NCBI GenBank assembly: GCA_964502145.1
Contig: CAZCVI010000008.1
Coordinates: 114,815-178,814, forward strand
Length of the DNA stretch: 64,000 nucleotides
Source: CAZCVI01 sp964502145
GTDB lineage: Bacteria; Acidobacteriota; Aminicenantia; UBA2199
Reading direction: 5' to 3'
Each line of letters opens with the position of its first letter. The first letter of the stretch is position 1. The translations under genes and the position numbers were made by a program. The notes below the pieces were generated by a model. The model was not told the origin of the DNA. It did not search any database and saw nothing but the letters and a program-made list of their open reading frames with translations. Positions 11,001 through 18,822 of the stretch are shown here, piece after piece.

Positions 11001-14000
11001 AGAAATGAACTCACGGATGGATATTCATCGGTTAAATAAAAGTATAAACAAATTGATCCTTCGCCACCCGGCCTTACGTACACTTGTAGGAGAAGATGGA
11101 AAACAGCAAATATTAAAGATTATCCCGGAATACCATATCCAGGTTGAAGATCTGACGAAACTGGACCCCATAATACAAAAAGAACGAATCGCCAGGGTGC
11201 GCAATCGGATGGCTAGTTATATATTTGATCTGTCTCAGTGGCCATTATTTGAGATAAGAGGTCTGCGCCTCTCCGAGAAGGAGTTATATCTAATGGTTGG
11301 GTTAGACATGGTCATGTTGGATGGCTATAGCATCAATATCCTTTCAACCGAATTGGGGGCTTTCTACCAGGATCCCCATTATGCCCCACCCCCACTTGAT
11401 TTTAACTTCAGAGATTATGTGTTATCAATGCAGGAGTTCAAGAACTCACCCTCATATCAAACGGATCGGCAATACTGGCAAAAAAAATTAGAAGAATTCC
11501 CATTGGCACCGCAACTGCCATTGTCATGCAAGCCCTCTGAAATCAAAAACCCCACCTTCGGAAAATGTGCAAAATCCTTTCCTCAGGAAGAGTGGGACGC
11601 GATCAAGGATATTGCCCGGAAAAATAATGTCACACCATCTACATTGCTGTGTACCGCCTATGCAAAAGTATTGTTCTATTGGTGCAACCAAAAGAAATTT
11701 GCTCTCAATTTAACTCTGTTTAACCGCTACCCCTACCATAAAGACGTCAATCAAATAGTGGGAAATTTTACATCCGTAATATTATTGGATATTGATTGGA
11801 AAGCGGAATTTGACTTGAGCCAAATGGCCCGTGAACTTCAAGAAACACTGTTGGAGGGACTTGAACACAGAAGTTATGATGGAATCCAGTTTATGAGGGA
11901 TATTAGCAGACACAAAAAATTACATACTGAAGCCGTAATGCCTGTGGTTTTTTCCAGTATTACTCAGGTAGACAATCCAGTCAATCAGTATATACCGGGT
12001 GAAGCAGCAATGCCGGACATACTGGAGGAACCAGAGGAACCGGAGGACATAGTCGAATTCAAACGAACGGAAACCCAGACATCACAAATCTTCCTTGAAG
12101 TTCACGCAATTTTAGGTGAACATCAACTGCTTTTAACCTGGGATTTTGTGAAAGAACTTTTCGAACCCAGCATTGTTGATTCCATGTTCGACCATTTTAT
12201 CAGTATTGTAGATTCCTTAAAAACAGGGAATATAGATTATCAATTGGCCCTCCCAGAACGGGACCGCTTAATCTGGGACCGCTACAACGACACAGCAGAA
12301 GAATTCCCAGCCTCATTACTACATGAAATGTTTAAACAACAAGCAATGTCCACCCCCAGAAATATTGCTTTGGAATATGAAACCGAAAAGTTGACGTATC
12401 ACCAATTGGATGAAAAATCCAATCAGGTCGCTGCTTATTTAAAGGCAAACGGTGTGGGTCGGAACACGACGGTCGCCGTGGTAACAACCCGTTCCATTGC
12501 GACCATGATCAACATCATGGGAATTTTGAAAGCAGGGGGTGCCTATGTCCCGATTGATCCCGAATACCCGGAAGACCGGAAAAATTATATATTTGAGAAC
12601 AGTAATTGCCAAATAATGATTGAGTCGGACCTGTACGAAAGCCAGAACCTAAACCGGTATCCTGTTGATGATATAAAAAGCATTAACGTTCCAGAAGACC
12701 TTGCCTATGTGATTTACACATCAGGGAGTACTGGTAGGCCCAAAGGCGTCATGATCACTCACCAGCAAGCAGCCAACACCATCATTGATATCAATCAGAA
12801 ATTTAATGTAACTGAAGCAGACCGCATCCTGGGTATCTCTTCCATGTGTTTCGACCTCTCGGTTTATGATATATTTGGGAGCTTGAGTACCGGTGCATGC
12901 TTGGTATTGATTCCTACCCAGAAAGATGTGGAAATTCTTATCAAAGCACTTGATGAAAAAAAGATCACGCTGTGGAATTCTGTCCCAGCCATAATGGGAT
13001 TGATTGTAAGTAGCTTAGAAAAAGGCTACCAAAACCCATACCTGACCCATGCACTATTGAGTGGAGACTGGATCCCCCTGACACTACCCGAGACAACGAA
13101 AAAATTCTTTCCAAATTGTACTGTCACCAGTCTCGGAGGTGCGACAGAAGGTTCAATTTGGTCCATCTATTACCCAATTGCAGATGTAAAAAAAGAGTGG
13201 AACAGTATTCCCTATGGTTACCCCCTGGCCAATCAAATTTTTTATGTGCTGAATGATCAACAGCAGGTATGTCCAGTGGGAGTCCCAGGGGAACTCTACA
13301 TCGGGGGAACCGGAGTTGCCGAAGGATATATGAATGATGAAGATAAAACAAACCGTGCCTTTTTACAACACCCAAAATACGGCAAAATATATAAAACCGG
13401 CGATCACGGTGTCTTTCAAAAAGAAGGGTATATTGAATTTATGGGTAGAAAAGACCACCAAGTAAAAATCAGGGGGTACCGTGTAGAACTTGGAGAAATT
13501 GAATCCTGCCTCTTGGAACACCCGAGAGTAAAAAATGTAGTTGTAATCGATCACACCAATGAACTCGGCTCAAAATATTTATGCGCATATTGGGTGGCGG
13601 TTCAAGGTTGCGAAGTACCGGAGACCGATTTGAAGAATTTCTTATCCCAGAAACTACCCAGATACATGATCCCTACATTTTTTATGGCTCTGACTGATAT
13701 TCCATTGACTGAGAATGGTAAAATAGATTATAAACTCTTACAAAAACTGGAACTCAATGAATTGAACACGGCTCTGCCAACCGAGTATGTCCAACCCCGA
13801 AACAATAGCGAACAAAAACTTGCAGAGGTATGGGGTTTGGTACTGGGAAAAGAAAACATCGGTATACATGATAACTTCTTCATGATTGGGGGGGATTCTA
13901 TTAAAGCCATCCAGGTTGCATCCCATTTGAAAAGGGATGGGGTTACGCTTGAACTGAAGAACTTCTTCCAGTACCCTACTATCCTTGAATTATCACCTCA

Positions 14001-17000
14001 CCTAAAACAATTAAAGACCACTTCAAACCAATCACCCATTACCGGAAGCATTCCCCTGTCACCCGTACAAAAATATTTTTACGAAAAGGTTCTTATAGAT
14101 CCCCATCATTTCAACCAAGCTGTTTTACTTTTCTCTAAAGAAAAGTACCAAATCAAAGCACTTGAAATAGCCTTCAAAAAGTTGCATCATCACCATGATG
14201 CCTTACGCATCACCTTCTCCAAAAATGGAGAGCACATTCTTCAGACTAATAACGGCCCCAATTACCCGCCAGCCCTTGAAGAATTCGATTACAAAAACCG
14301 GCAGTTCGGCGAGAGCAATCAAGCCCTCAATGCGGCAGTGATGGAAAAAGTGAACCTAATCCAAGCAAGCATCCGGCTGGATTCCTGCCCCTTAATGAAA
14401 TTGGGTTTGTTCCACCTGGATGATGGCGACTATTTGTTGATCGCAATTCATCATCTGGTTATAGACGGAATCTCTTGGCGTATATTACTTGAAGATTTCA
14501 ATATAGCTTATAACCTCGCTATAGAGGAAAAAGAGATAGAATTACCACTAAAGAGCACGTCATATAAAGAGTGGAGCGAACATCTACAAAACTATGCCAA
14601 CCAAACTGAATTACTAAAAGAACTGGATTATTGGAAGACACTGGTTCAATCATCAGTACCATCACTCCCCAAATACACCGATTTGGAGCCCACAGAACGT
14701 AAAGTAAAGAACAATCGGCTCCTTTCATTTGAACTCTCCGAAGAGGATACCTGGAAACTGTTAATGAGAGTAAACCAAGCATATAATACTGAAATCAACG
14801 ACATTTTGCTATCGGCCTTGGGACTTGGAATACAACACTGGGCCGGTATGGAAAAAGCCATGATCCAATTGGAGGGGCACGGTAGAGAAGAGATCATTGA
14901 AGGGATCAATATTACCCGTACAATTGGCTGGTTCACCTCTATTTTTCCTGTGCTGTTGGAAATGGGAAATACCCCCGATATCTCAAGACTGATAAAAAGA
15001 ACAAAAGATATGTTAAGGCGTATTCCCAACAGGGGAATTGGTTTTGGTATATTAAAATACCTGACGGATCAAGCCTATACATTGGGATCCCCATGGGAAT
15101 GTGAACCAGAGATCGTATTCAACTATCTCGGACAGTTCGATGCTTCAAACAATTCCAATCCAGACCAAACCGCTACCATCAATATCAGTACTGGAAATTC
15201 AATTAGTCCCCAATCTAACCAACTCTATAGCCTGGATATTTCGGGAATGATTACCGGGGGAATACTTCGTATGTCAGTGACATATAATGCTGAAGAGTTT
15301 GCGAATGAACACATGGTCGATTTTGTTCAAAAATTTAAAAAGAGCCTCGAACAATTGATCGCACATTGTACTGAAAAAGAAAAACCGGAAAAGACTCTCA
15401 GCGATTATACTTCTTCCGATTTCGTAGAAGAGGAAGTAGAACAGATAGTGGAATATGTATCCGGTACCTTTAAAAATCCCGAAATAAAAGACATATATTC
15501 ACTCTCGGCGATGCAGGAAGGAATGCTTTTCCATTATCTCGTGAATGAGCAGTCCACCGCATATATTGAACAGATGAATTTGCGGATCAACGGCAGCATT
15601 GACCATGAACTTTTCGGTGAGGCTTTTAATAAAATTATCCAACGGCATGACGTGTTACGCACCCTATTCCTCTATAAAAATATGAAAAAGCCCCGACAAG
15701 TTGTTTTAAAACAAAGAACTTCATCCATACGCTTTGAAAATATCTTTCACCTAAAAAAAAGTGAACAAGAAAAATATATTAAGGACTTTATCATTAAAGA
15801 CCGAGAAACCGGTTTCGACTTAACCAGTGATGTCCCCATGCGATTCTCTATATTAAAATTGTCCGAAACAGAGTATGCGATCACACGAAGTTTTCATCAT
15901 ATTATCATGGATGGCTGGTGCTCTGAAATTTTACAAAAAGAGATGCTGGAAATTTATTATTCCCTGCTCTCTAAAGCACCGCTTCAATTACCTGCACCAG
16001 TACCTTACCAGCATTTTATCAAGTGGTTGGAAAGTCAGGATAAAGATGAAGGTCTCAATTACTGGAGGGAATACCTGATTGGCTTTGATACACCCTCTTG
16101 GATACCCCACTTCAAAGAAGCAGAAGAAGGTCAATATCGCCAGCTGAGACATCTGTTCAGGTTAAACCGGGAATTAAGCGAAAAATTGAATTCCTTCTCA
16201 AGTAAAAACGGCTTGACATTAAATAGTATAATTCAATCGGTGTGGGGAATTCTTCTCCAACACTATAATAACAGTAACGATGTACTATTCGGTTTTGTTG
16301 TTTCCGGCAGACCCGTCGAGATACCTAATATCGAAATGATGATAGGACTATGCATCAACACCATTCCTATGCGTATTACGAATCTGCGTGACGCATCCTT
16401 TTTGGACCTAGTCAAACAAGTTCAACACGACCGTGCACGCTCTATAAAGTATGAGTATGTCTCGCTGGCAGAAATTCAAAATAGCACTTCCTTGAAACGA
16501 AATTTACTGAACCACACGATGATCTTCGAAAATTACCCCATTGGTACTGAGCTAAAATCTCTTGACGGTGAAACCGATCTGGGTTTTGCGGTGAATGGAG
16601 GTGGTTTAGATATTTACGAACAGACCAATTATGACCTTGACGTAGTAGTGATCCCCGGTGAATTAATCGATTTTAGACTTCAATATAATGACTTTCTTTA
16701 CGATGCGGTAATGATGGTCCAAATAGAAGAGAGTATCAGGCAAATCCTAAGACAAACGGTTGATAATGAGGCCATTCGACTAAATGATATTGAAATCATG
16801 AGTGAAGCACAGAAGAACCGGGTGTTATATCAATTTAATCTAGAAAATAAAATTTCAGAATACCCGCAAAATTCACAAATTCACCATTTATTCGAAGTGC
16901 AAGCGTCTGAGACTCCATATAAGACCGCAGTGGTTTTCGGGGGCCGGGAAATAAATTATAAAGAAATAGACCTCAAAGCCGAGCGGCTGGCTTCAAAATT

Positions 17001-18822
17001 GAAAACACAGGGTGTGGTTGCGAATACGATTGTGCCATTAATAGCTGCACGATCTATTGAAGTGGTCATCGGGATTATGGCAGTGTTAAAGGCAGGTGGA
17101 GCTTTTCTCCCAATAGACCCCGAACTGCCCGAAGCAAGGATAAATTATATATTAAATGACTGCAATGCCCACCTGCTACTCACCCACCAGTCCCTGTTCG
17201 ATGTCACCAAAAAAAATCTTGAAAATATAATTATTAAAAACAGAATTTTTATTGATGAATATTTTAATGATAGTAGTAAGATTGATGATATAAAAGAGAC
17301 GGATAGTGATCCGGTCAGCAGCGCTCTGTCGGAGACACGGAATAACCAACCAGGTACCTCCTCCGACTTGGCTTATATTATTTATACCTCCGGAACCACG
17401 GGCAAACCAAAGGGCGTAATGATCGAACATCGTGGAATCGTCAATTACACCTGCTGGGCACTGGACAACTATGTCAAGAATGAAGCCTTTAGCTTCCCAC
17501 TCTATACTTCAATATCCTTTGATTTAACATTGACCTCCATATTTACACCGTTAATTTCGGGTAACAGGGTGGTCGTGTATGGGGAGGATGATAAAGAGCT
17601 GGTTATCGAACGGATTATTAAAGAGAATATTGTTGAAATTATAAAACTAACCCCCTCGCATCTTAAATTGATCCGGGAAAGAAAAATGGATGTACGGAAT
17701 TCCAGGGTCAGATGTCTGATCGTCGGTGGCGAAAACCTCGAAACAAAATTGGCTTCCGATATCTATGCCGCTTTTAATAAAAATATTGAAATCTATAATG
17801 AATATGGACCCACTGAAACAGTGGTGGGATGCATGATCTATAAATACAACCCCGATACTATAATCGGAAAATCTGTTCCCATCGGTATCCCTATCGCCAA
17901 TACGCAAATTTATCTACTGGACAAGGAACTGAACCCAGTACCTCCTGGAGTCGCGGGAGAATTATGTGTTGGCGGACACGGTGTTGCCAGGGGATACCTG
18001 GGGAAAGAAGAACTTACCGCTGAAAAATTCCCACCCAATCCCTTTATCAAAGACAATAGAATCTATAAAACCGGTGACCTCGCCCGTTTTCTGCCGGATG
18101 GGAATATTGAGTTCCTAGGTAGGACCGATAACCAAGTAAAAATCAGGGGATTTAGGATCGAACTTGCGGAAATAGAATTTCGTCTGACATGTCACGAAAA
18201 AATTAAATCAGCCATCCTATTGGCTAGGGAACCCATATCCGCTACTATTCCACCAACAAAAAACGAGGACAAATGTCTTTATGCCTATATTGTTTCGGAT
18301 GAGGAACTTACCGTCCCCGAATTACGGGAATATCTGGGCCACGAACTACCATCTTATATGGTTCCTTCATATTTTATACGAATCGCTAAAATTCCCCTTA
18401 CCGCAAACGGAAAAATTGACTTTAACGCATTGCCCCTATCTGAAGGAATTATTGATACAGGCATCGAATATGCCGCACCGGGAAATGACATTGAAGAGTT
18501 GATTTCCACTGTATGGAAAAAAATACTGTTGCGAGAGAAAATCAGCATTGACGATAATTTTTTCGATTCCGGGGGGACATCCATTGATATTATCCGGTTG
18601 GCAGGGGAATTGAGCGAAGCCTTTAAAATGGATATCCCGGTAACCGAAACCTTCAGGTACGCTACCATCCGAACATTCGCAGAGTACATAAGGAACCGGG
18701 ATAAAGAATTGGACGGAGTCGATCATGAAGAAATCGATAGGTCTGAATACCAGGATAGAGGCAGACAAAGAAGAAAAAATGATAAAAGTAAAAGGAGAAT
18801 GATTCGAAATGCAAACGGCTAA
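5038..18822 (+). CDS. Four-module NRPS: half-C / A(Ser)-T / C-A(Thr)-T / Cy-A(Cys)-T-E / C-A(Asn)-T
   Basis: 4,594 residues. Domains in order: C-lobe-only condensation remnant (about 10-240); A (core at 409) and T (S816); C (872-1300, HHIISDG at H987/H988); A (core at 1478) and T (S1889); heterocyclization domain (1960-2400, DxxxxDxxS at D2090-S2098); A (core at 2560) and T (S2954); epimerization domain (3005-3470, HHLVIDG at H3138); D-to-L type C (3480-3930, HHIIMDG at H3620); A (core at 4116) and T (S4515). Specificity positions read D-V-W-H-F-S-L-V-D (Ser), D-F-W-N-I-G-M-V-F (Thr-like), D-L-Y-N-L-S-L-I-W (Cys) and D-L-T-K-I-G-E-V-G (Asn). The inferred product segment is Ser-Thr-(D-thiazoline)-Asn, passed to the PKS at 18809. 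There is no thioesterase. The C-terminus is a basic tail resembling a docking peptide. The ATG is preceded by GGAG at 5026-5029. The stop overlaps the next gene by 14 bases. Confidence 0.95.
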   Translation: MTDTMQKTIIEEYWLKKLSGELPKISLPLVQPMKTKEAGVNYFISNRIDIPELISSNLLKTAKNSQIALFILALSGLTIALQRYTGVEDLVVGTISPAEKETPSILFFRSHIHSKITVKEFILQTRDEVQKSINYCPDSTVDFITSLSTKNEKNLPDIFNVAFIYEPFQRKHSDLDRFDFLFILFHENGHLKLEVQYQLDASSHQLMIQFCRSLLIVFENITIFANQEIFRLDLITPEEKNQLMYQFNDTKCDFPEMKPIHRLFEEQVERTPENIGLVSSEDGSTLTYQELNQQSNQLARQLRTKGVGRDHIIGVMIERSIEMIVGIFGILKVEGAYLPISPQYPLQRVEYILRDSGTKILLSSEQFCPPATIFNGEIVDLSDNTLFQGEQSNLLETCSLHDSLAYMIYTSGSTGHPKGSMIEHRSVVNRINWMQKNYPISQQDCILQKTPSIFDVSVWELFWWSMQGATLCLLGAGEEKNPESIANAIKNSRVTTIHFVPSMLNNFISYIEDYPEQLKQIVGLIQVFASGEALHPSTVKKFYKLFPENSSPKLINLYGPTEATVDVSYFNCSPKQGDQETIPIGKPIDNIALYIINENYRLQPIGVIGELCIAGVGLARGYLNKPELTAEKFVDLSRVPDQPLPHSFIYKTGDLARWLPDGDIQFLGRIDHQVKIRGYRIELGEIENRLLTHPDIKDAVVIAVEEKNEVSQKYLCSYIVLHKPLTALELNTYLSKELPDYMIPTYFVPINKIPLTPNGKLDRKALPEPGVTADVPYSPPRDYVEETLVGIWSSVLGVEKNSIGVDHNFFLMGGHSLKATIVTSQIHRELEVKIPLSDFFKLSTIRGLSSLIKQAQRDHYIPLTTVEKKEFYPLSPAQKRLYLLQNFELKSTVYNISWTFPLSEDIDSIRLKQTLAQLVARHESLRTSFHMMHNHPVQKIHDQVTIELERCTYLDFIRPFVLSEAPLLRVGIEENTGHCNRLLIDMHHIISDGVSQTLLNTEFLALYSGTELPSLKLQYKDYAQWLNTPEQKEAIKRQETYWVDQFARHDQVPVLQLPTDYPRPIMQSFEGATVKFVLEEKDTRLLKTISTEKKTTVFMTLLSLCSILLAKLSSQEDIIIGTPIANRRHIDLENIIGMFVNTLPIRSFPVGEKTFIEFLQEVKDISLGVYENQEYPFEELVEKISPLRDITRNPIFVTVFTLLEQTEHTDNIPNNQNKTSFSPQHTPGIAKFDLTFTAVDMDEEFLFYIEYCTKLFKPETIERFITYFKNTVSAITADINIRISEIDFLPKYEREQLLYGFNDINAQYPKGKVIHQLFEEQVAATPDYVAVTGFGDVGSIHPKNEHEISITYSQLNERSNLLALRLMEKGIQHDCVIAIMMERQVEMVVGIIGILKTGAAYLPIVPDYPAERIQYMLADSGAKLLVTTSTLAREAVALKQWKGEKLIIDDYRNGWDQNSSALFNQFESSPTNPAYIIYTSGTTGKPKGSLIEHLQVVRLMFNNLFQFDFDDCDRWTLFHSFCFDFSVWEMYGPLLRGGVMVLVPGMTAQDPQRFLQLLETRQITILNQTPAAFYNLTKEVLKTFRPLLNLKYVIFGGDTLKPSKLKEFQDNYSQTRLINMYGITETTVFVTFKEIDEKEFHSDISNIGKPMPTLTVDIVDRHMNLQPIGVPGELIVGGLGVARGYLNRPELTAEKFPVNQRLTRHSASSTNRFYKSGDLVKWTPEGEIEYLGRIDHQIKIRGFRIELGEIEFRLLAHKDIREIFVLAREEEGGERYLCAYYVAVREIDIMELRNILSKHLPDYMIPSYFLKINAFPLTANGKIDRRALPLPEIRTVSDYVEPRNDTERKLAEIWQEVLGRGLSQKKGEGSPIKPGIGIRDNFFDLGGDSLKSIVLVHQIRDALDIEMTLLDFFSNPTIEKLSEHLKSRLNSAPPSQQSESNIKTKYTNSAGDSDDIYKPFPLTHLQEAYLMGRSEQFDMGGISTHLFIEMNSRMDIHRLNKSINKLILRHPALRTLVGEDGKQQILKIIPEYHIQVEDLTKLDPIIQKERIARVRNRMASYIFDLSQWPLFEIRGLRLSEKELYLMVGLDMVMLDGYSINILSTELGAFYQDPHYAPPPLDFNFRDYVLSMQEFKNSPSYQTDRQYWQKKLEEFPLAPQLPLSCKPSEIKNPTFGKCAKSFPQEEWDAIKDIARKNNVTPSTLLCTAYAKVLFYWCNQKKFALNLTLFNRYPYHKDVNQIVGNFTSVILLDIDWKAEFDLSQMARELQETLLEGLEHRSYDGIQFMRDISRHKKLHTEAVMPVVFSSITQVDNPVNQYIPGEAAMPDILEEPEEPEDIVEFKRTETQTSQIFLEVHAILGEHQLLLTWDFVKELFEPSIVDSMFDHFISIVDSLKTGNIDYQLALPERDRLIWDRYNDTAEEFPASLLHEMFKQQAMSTPRNIALEYETEKLTYHQLDEKSNQVAAYLKANGVGRNTTVAVVTTRSIATMINIMGILKAGGAYVPIDPEYPEDRKNYIFENSNCQIMIESDLYESQNLNRYPVDDIKSINVPEDLAYVIYTSGSTGRPKGVMITHQQAANTIIDINQKFNVTEADRILGISSMCFDLSVYDIFGSLSTGACLVLIPTQKDVEILIKALDEKKITLWNSVPAIMGLIVSSLEKGYQNPYLTHALLSGDWIPLTLPETTKKFFPNCTVTSLGGATEGSIWSIYYPIADVKKEWNSIPYGYPLANQIFYVLNDQQQVCPVGVPGELYIGGTGVAEGYMNDEDKTNRAFLQHPKYGKIYKTGDHGVFQKEGYIEFMGRKDHQVKIRGYRVELGEIESCLLEHPRVKNVVVIDHTNELGSKYLCAYWVAVQGCEVPETDLKNFLSQKLPRYMIPTFFMALTDIPLTENGKIDYKLLQKLELNELNTALPTEYVQPRNNSEQKLAEVWGLVLGKENIGIHDNFFMIGGDSIKAIQVASHLKRDGVTLELKNFFQYPTILELSPHLKQLKTTSNQSPITGSIPLSPVQKYFYEKVLIDPHHFNQAVLLFSKEKYQIKALEIAFKKLHHHHDALRITFSKNGEHILQTNNGPNYPPALEEFDYKNRQFGESNQALNAAVMEKVNLIQASIRLDSCPLMKLGLFHLDDGDYLLIAIHHLVIDGISWRILLEDFNIAYNLAIEEKEIELPLKSTSYKEWSEHLQNYANQTELLKELDYWKTLVQSSVPSLPKYTDLEPTERKVKNNRLLSFELSEEDTWKLLMRVNQAYNTEINDILLSALGLGIQHWAGMEKAMIQLEGHGREEIIEGINITRTIGWFTSIFPVLLEMGNTPDISRLIKRTKDMLRRIPNRGIGFGILKYLTDQAYTLGSPWECEPEIVFNYLGQFDASNNSNPDQTATINISTGNSISPQSNQLYSLDISGMITGGILRMSVTYNAEEFANEHMVDFVQKFKKSLEQLIAHCTEKEKPEKTLSDYTSSDFVEEEVEQIVEYVSGTFKNPEIKDIYSLSAMQEGMLFHYLVNEQSTAYIEQMNLRINGSIDHELFGEAFNKIIQRHDVLRTLFLYKNMKKPRQVVLKQRTSSIRFENIFHLKKSEQEKYIKDFIIKDRETGFDLTSDVPMRFSILKLSETEYAITRSFHHIIMDGWCSEILQKEMLEIYYSLLSKAPLQLPAPVPYQHFIKWLESQDKDEGLNYWREYLIGFDTPSWIPHFKEAEEGQYRQLRHLFRLNRELSEKLNSFSSKNGLTLNSIIQSVWGILLQHYNNSNDVLFGFVVSGRPVEIPNIEMMIGLCINTIPMRITNLRDASFLDLVKQVQHDRARSIKYEYVSLAEIQNSTSLKRNLLNHTMIFENYPIGTELKSLDGETDLGFAVNGGGLDIYEQTNYDLDVVVIPGELIDFRLQYNDFLYDAVMMVQIEESIRQILRQTVDNEAIRLNDIEIMSEAQKNRVLYQFNLENKISEYPQNSQIHHLFEVQASETPYKTAVVFGGREINYKEIDLKAERLASKLKTQGVVANTIVPLIAARSIEVVIGIMAVLKAGGAFLPIDPELPEARINYILNDCNAHLLLTHQSLFDVTKKNLENIIIKNRIFIDEYFNDSSKIDDIKETDSDPVSSALSETRNNQPGTSSDLAYIIYTSGTTGKPKGVMIEHRGIVNYTCWALDNYVKNEAFSFPLYTSISFDLTLTSIFTPLISGNRVVVYGEDDKELVIERIIKENIVEIIKLTPSHLKLIRERKMDVRNSRVRCLIVGGENLETKLASDIYAAFNKNIEIYNEYGPTETVVGCMIYKYNPDTIIGKSVPIGIPIANTQIYLLDKELNPVPPGVAGELCVGGHGVARGYLGKEELTAEKFPPNPFIKDNRIYKTGDLARFLPDGNIEFLGRTDNQVKIRGFRIELAEIEFRLTCHEKIKSAILLAREPISATIPPTKNEDKCLYAYIVSDEELTVPELREYLGHELPSYMVPSYFIRIAKIPLTANGKIDFNALPLSEGIIDTGIEYAAPGNDIEELISTVWKKILLREKISIDDNFFDSGGTSIDIIRLAGELSEAFKMDIPVTETFRYATIRTFAEYIRNRDKELDGVDHEEIDRSEYQDRGRQRRKNDKSKRRMIRNANG
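5065..5757 (+). other. Half-condensation domain (C-lobe only) at NRPS N-terminus
   Basis: Residues about 10-240 begin at the EYWLKKLSGE segment, which in complete C domains of this cluster starts the second lobe. They run through RYTGVEDLVVGT to the usual linker before an A domain. The first lobe, with the catalytic HHxxxDG and the YKDYxxW segment, is absent. The remnant is more divergent than the complete C domains and precedes the Ser A domain. The preceding protein ends in a full C domain, so this half is probably a docking or structural element rather than a catalyst. Confidence 0.75.
5760..7600 (+). other. NRPS A-T, predicted serine
   Basis: The A domain has A3 core YTSGSTGHPKG, FDVSVWELF (about 454) and NLYGPTEATVD. 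Specificity positions read D-V-W-H-F-S-L-V-D plus the A10 lysine in NGKLD, a published serine code. The T domain serine is S816 in GGHSL. Confidence 0.8.
7651..10800 (+). other. NRPS C-A-T, predicted threonine
   Basis: The C domain starts at YPLSPAQKRLY and has an intact HHIISDG, with no E domain before it (L-to-L type). The A domain has FDFSVWEMY (about 1523) and NMYGITETTVF. The code D-F-W-N-I-G-M-V-F-K differs from the classical threonine code only at position 331 (F for H). T serine is S1889 in GGDSL. A short insert before the T domain (around nt 10620-10670, rich in K, G and P) is absent from the other modules. Confidence 0.75.
10915..15420 (+). other. Cy-A(Cys)-T-E module, predicted D-configured thiazoline
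   Basis: The first domain opens with FPLTHLQEAYLMGR and carries DMVMLDGYS, the DxxxxDxxS signature that replaces HHxxxDG in heterocyclization domains. The A domain code D-L-Y-N-L-S-L-I-W-K is the classical cysteine code, read from FDLSVYDIF, WNSVP, LLSGDW and LGGATEGSIW. After the T domain (S2954) comes an epimerization domain with IPLSPVQKYFYE, HHLVIDGISWR, TIGWFTSIFPV and FNYLGQFD. No oxidase domain follows, so the ring should stay a thiazoline and be epimerized. Confidence 0.87.
15480..18690 (+). other. NRPS C(D-to-L)-A-T, predicted asparagine
   Basis: The C domain begins IYSLSAMQEGMLFHYL and has HHIIMDGWC, the form typical of C domains that follow epimerization domains. The A domain has FDLTLTSIF (about 4161) and NEYGPTETVVG. 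The code D-L-T-K-I-G-E-V-G-K is asparagine-type. The T domain carries GGTSI with S4515. Confidence 0.8.
18736..18819 (+). other. C-terminal basic tail, putative docking peptide to the PKS at 18809
   Basis: From residue 4567 the NRPS ends with DRSEYQDRGRQRRKN and further K/R residues. The two following PKS proteins end with related tails (DRSDVIQKGRL and DRADTLDKGKI). All three are donors to a KS-starting protein, which fits a linear docking motif. This is inferred from sequence likeness and position only. Confidence 0.55.
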
